Shown: piece by piece, positions 61,291 through 64,000 of the stretch | Numbering within the stretch: the first letter of the stretch is position 1 | How the letters are laid out: each line of letters begins with the position of its first letter | Assembly (NCBI GenBank): GCA_037355855.1 | Contig: CM074758.1 | Coordinates: 7,413,001-7,477,000, forward strand | Origin: Pseudo-nitzschia pungens | Lineage: Eukaryota; Bacillariophyta; Bacillariophyceae; Bacillariales; Bacillariaceae | Length of the DNA: 64,000 nucleotides | Reading direction: 5' to 3' | Notes under the pieces: generated by a model | Told to the model about the DNA's origin: nothing | Database searches by the model: none | The model's input: only the letters and a program-made list of their open reading frames with translations | Position numbers and translations under genes: made by a program

Positions 61291-61946
61291 GCCGTGCACC
61301 GGAATACAGTCACGAATCTACTCGGGACTGGATTAAGGATAAGGATAAAAACAATCAGCGAGTCGACAGAATCGCCGATTCAGAGCGCTCTTGGAACTGT
61401 AGCAAATAGACTAACCAATAGGGCTCACAATTTGCATATCACTACTATTCTAATCACTAGTAGACCCGGGGTATGGCATGATTTTAAAATCAAGCTGAGT
61501 GCTGATGACCATGAGCAGAAAGAAATCGATCGGCCAAGGGACCGACGAGATCAAAAGACTGCCAGAAAATGGAGGCGCGGAGAAGCAAAACAGGGAGAAG
61601 GATATCCAGTGTCTGCAGCACCAGGAAGACCGACCCCAGCAGTGGTTAGCCCCAGAAGAGGGAGCAACAGCAGCAACAGAGACACCTAAGTACCTGAATA
61701 GGACCATGGTCGACAACAGGAAATAATCGAAAAATTCGAAAATACAGACTGAAAAAGTGACACATAATTCAGTGAGTGGACTAATTGGACCAACACTGAG
61801 TGGATGGACAGACCGTAGGGGGGTATGCCAACCAAAACCGAAATATACGGATATCCGGACAGGTATATAACCAAATACCCAAACACCACTAATCCCACGG
61901 GAAACGGGAAGTGGGACCGGCCCGGTGACGACTTAATAGAGAAGCA
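61291..61946 (+). repeat. Candidate 5' LTR of the gypsy-like element
   Basis: Bounds are inferred: TG (TGCCGTGCACCGG) directly follows the copia break and CA at 61945-61946 precedes a tRNA-like primer site by 4 nt. The partner LTR is outside the window, so the ends are unverified. No ORF of interest. Confidence 0.4.
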
Positions 61947-61950
61947 ACGC

Positions 61951-61977
61951 TGGAGAACCACGGGAATCGAATCCCAC
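61951..61977 (+). other. Candidate primer binding site
   Basis: TGGAGAACCACGGGAATCGA and the next ~7 bases read, in reverse complement, as the 3' part of a tRNA: GTGGG, a TTCGATT loop, CCC, and an end in TTCTCCA. A primer site beginning TGG just after an LTR is standard for LTR retrotransposons. The loop spacing is slightly irregular and I cannot name the tRNA. Confidence 0.4.
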
Positions 61978-62227
61978 GAAATAAAAACAGAAACAACTCC
62001 GGGGAACCACAGGATTCCCGTGAACTAAAGAGAGAAACAACTCCCACCACTGGACAAACCAGGGGGAAAATCAGTTATAACACGAGTTATCACGAGAGCA
62101 GTGGAAATCCAGCAAGAAAAACTGGAGGAACTGAGCAATCACTTTTTGCTCAATTCCACCACAAGCAGCAAAGATAACAGAAATAGTGTAACTAAATTAA
62201 ATCTAATAGAAAACTGATTAACTCACC
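61978..62227 (+). other. Leader between primer site and gag
   Basis: Non-coding. A weaker echo of the primer-site phrase (GGGGAACCACAGGATTCCCG) lies at about 61999-62018. The region could hold a packaging signal, but nothing specific is visible. Confidence 0.45.
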
Positions 62228-63664
62228 ATGGCGACCAAGGGAACCAAACTGAAGCCTTTCAACATCACACGGGAGGACTGGCCGGAAGACGCCACCACCG
62301 TAAAGATGAATGTAGACAGCGAACAGGTTGGAATCGCATTCAGCGACTACCTGAAGGTCCTCAGTGGTACTGAAAGACCAGAACTCTTCCTCATCTGGAA
62401 GAGAGACTTTGACCAGAAAATTGCTGGCAATGACAAACTCCACGGAGACCAGAAACTGGACGTCCTACAGAGAATCCTCTCTGGGGAAGCACTAGCACTT
62501 GTCCAGCAGACTCTCACTCGGACCTACTTGGCCGAACCGACCCACAAGGTCCACCACACCAGACGCGTCCAGAAAAAGATCCAGGAAATCGAGAAACGGG
62601 ACCAAGCAAACATCCTACTATCAATGGGGCAAGACGCCACCGAAACTCCCACGGGAGCCTCCAAGGAGAAGGCAAAGGAGAAATCTCCAAACGCCGACAA
62701 AACCGACACAGCCACGGCGAGATCGGACAAAGACCCGGAGACCGACAACCTCGAGTCACCAATCCCAAAGAAAAAGGTCGCAAGCGCCCTCACCCAGTAC
62801 TACCAATCCCAGGAGTACAGGAAGGATGTCATGGAAGAATGCATGCATGTCCTCAAGCTCAAAATCTTTGGCAATGACCAAAACGGCAAGCGCTCGTACA
62901 TTGTCCTCCGCAGATTCATGCGAGGCATGCGAGTGGAACTCAAATATGGCATCAGAGCCTGGGCCAATCGAATGGCCGAGCTCCAAAGCTACCTCCCCGA
63001 ATGTCTCCGGGAGTGTGGCAGTGACCAAGTGGAAACACCAACCAGTTTCACCCAAGGAGAACTGAAGGAAATACTGGATTCCGACATGACCCACTCCCAA
63101 CGCAAAAAGTTGGAACACATTGGATGGGACCTCTACACCCAATCCTTTAACACCACTATCGACAAGCTCGAAAATTTGGAAATCACCATCCGGAAGGAGG
63201 CAATAATGCAACAGCGCATCACCGACCTTGAAAAACAGAATGGCGTCACCAAGAAGACCCCCAAGGCCGCCTCTGGGGGAGGAAACCGCCACGGGAAGTC
63301 CCCCGGCAAAAAGAAGCGACCTGTGGAAGGCAGCAACAAGCAGCTATGCAAGACCTGTGGCAAGGTCCATGCCGGCAAATGCTGGAAACTAACCGGTGGT
63401 CCCTCCAAGAAGGGAAAGTTTGACCGGGAAATCATCAACTTGCTCAAGGAGCATTTTGTGGCAAAAGAAGACTCAGACAACGAGCAACATTCCAAACCCC
63501 ACTGGGGAAGGAACCTATCGAACCACGAGTACTCCTACGTACTGGCCACGGCCCAAGCTGACCACGACATTTCTGATGACGAGATCGACATCTCCGAACG
63601 AGAACTCAAAGAGTACAGAAGAAAGTACAGAAAGACCTTTAAAAAGAAAGGATCCCACAACTGA
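62228..63664 (+). CDS. Gag of the gypsy-like element (478 aa)
   Basis: The ATG lies in an excellent context (ACCATGG). The first ~130 residues look like a capsid region (WKRDFDQKIAGNDKLHGDQK, DVLQRILSGEALALVQQTL). A charged low-complexity linker follows (ETPTGASKEKAKEKSPN), then a second helical part (ALTQYYQSQEYRKDVMEECM) and a predicted coiled-coil-like stretch (about 320-350). The zinc-knuckle-like motif CKTCGKVHAGKC (C-X2-C-X3-H-X3-C, about 373-384) is flanked by basic residues (SPGKKKRP). The C-terminus is acidic then basic (RRKYRKTFKKKG). It should form the particle and bind element RNA. TGA 63662-63664 is followed immediately by ATG in the same frame. Confidence 0.82.
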   Translation: MATKGTKLKPFNITREDWPEDATTVKMNVDSEQVGIAFSDYLKVLSGTERPELFLIWKRDFDQKIAGNDKLHGDQKLDVLQRILSGEALALVQQTLTRTYLAEPTHKVHHTRRVQKKIQEIEKRDQANILLSMGQDATETPTGASKEKAKEKSPNADKTDTATARSDKDPETDNLESPIPKKKVASALTQYYQSQEYRKDVMEECMHVLKLKIFGNDQNGKRSYIVLRRFMRGMRVELKYGIRAWANRMAELQSYLPECLRECGSDQVETPTSFTQGELKEILDSDMTHSQRKKLEHIGWDLYTQSFNTTIDKLENLEITIRKEAIMQQRITDLEKQNGVTKKTPKAASGGGNRHGKSPGKKKRPVEGSNKQLCKTCGKVHAGKCWKLTGGPSKKGKFDREIINLLKEHFVAKEDSDNEQHSKPHWGRNLSNHEYSYVLATAQADHDISDDEIDISERELKEYRRKYRKTFKKKGSHN

Positions 63665-64000
63665 ATGGTTGATACCATCCACACCGGACCCCGCATCATC
63701 AACAGATTTGCGGACATCTGTGTGGAGGTATTGGACCACAAGGGAAGGGGGAGGATGCTCCGGGGTCTATTAGACTCTGGTTGCTCCAAATCCATCATAC
63801 TAAGGCAATTTGTCGACCGAAGTCAACTAACGAACCGAGACCAAAGATCTATCACCTATAATACCTATGGGGGCAAGTTCAGAACCAGGTCTGCGGCTTC
63901 AGTGGGACTGAGGTTAATAGAATTTTCAAACTCCAAGACCATCAAGTGGACCTTCCAAGTGGATGAATATCATCACCACGAGGAAGTACCCTATGACATG
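63665..64000 (+). CDS. Start of pol: retroviral-type aspartic protease (cut by edge)
   Basis: 112 codons are open to the window end. The protease active-site motif LRGLLDSGCSKSIIL (D-S-G) sits at about residues 32-46. A later stretch, AASVGLRLIEF, fits the second half of such a protease. It follows the gag TGA with no gap and in the same frame, so expression by readthrough of UGA or by re-initiation at the adjoining ATG is possible. The rest of pol is not visible. Confidence 0.8.
   Translation, partial: MVDTIHTGPRIINRFADICVEVLDHKGRGRMLRGLLDSGCSKSIILRQFVDRSQLTNRDQRSITYNTYGGKFRTRSAASVGLRLIEFSNSKTIKWTFQVDEYHHHEEVPYDM

Larger units (their letters stand above)
61291..64000 (+). mobile_element. 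Ty3/gypsy-like retrotransposon, 5' part, runs off right edge
   Basis: It abuts copia pol at 61290. It contains a non-coding LTR-plus-leader of ~940 bp, a gag with a zinc-knuckle-like motif and the start of an aspartic protease. The assignment to Ty3/gypsy is tentative because RT and integrase are outside the window. Confidence 0.7.

Overview
The window is eukaryotic repeat DNA from end to end. I can support no single-copy host gene, no tRNA or rRNA gene and nothing bacterial. Almost every base belongs to a retrotransposon, and many of these are inserted inside one another. The Ty1/copia proteins (protease motif LDSHADTTAAG, reverse transcriptase YVDD) resemble elements I know from diatoms, and the very long LINE proteins also fit a stramenopile. 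A diatom is therefore my best guess for the host, as inference only.

Layout. (1) 1-26833 is a nest of one large LINE family. An old minus-strand copy (pieces at 12665-13529 and 26454-26833) was hit by LINE-1 (4525-12664, plus) and LINE-2 (13530-26453, plus, the only copy with both ORFs open). LINE-1 was in turn hit by a minus-strand LINE whose 5' half fills 1-4524, and by a 1.9 kb non-autonomous relative (4827-6751). (2) 26834-33197 is a largely non-coding LTR-retrotransposon derivative with near-identical ends. (3) 33198-35941 holds two minus LINE fragments and 35942-37067 a second copy of the short relative. (4) 37068-44905 is a minus-strand Ty1/copia element with gag, protease, integrase, RT and RNase H. 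It lies head to head with a decayed plus-strand relative (44906-50716). (5) 50717-56831 is another plus LINE, with a 1.15 kb minus LINE inserted in it. (6) 56832-61290 holds the 5' end of a third short relative, a minus LINE ORF2 piece and a truncated third copia copy. (7) 61291-64000 is the 5' part of a Ty3/gypsy-like element (LTR, gag, start of protease) that runs off the right edge.

How the parts work together. LINE ORF2 carries an APE endonuclease, RT, RNase H and a C-terminal CCHC finger, which is enough for target-primed reverse transcription. Three insertions keep 20-21 bp target-site duplications and end in (TTA)n tails, which fixes the element boundaries. These boundaries show that the short element has the same 5' terminus, the same kind of hairpin-rich 5' monomer array and the same 3' hairpin module as the LINE, but no ORF. 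It is very probably mobilised by the LINE. The LINE ORFs overlap in ATGGTTAG. The gag and pol frames of both the copia and the gypsy element are separated by a single in-frame UGA.

Limits. Boundaries come from comparing copies by eye within this window. Percent identities, domain scores and host identity were not computed.
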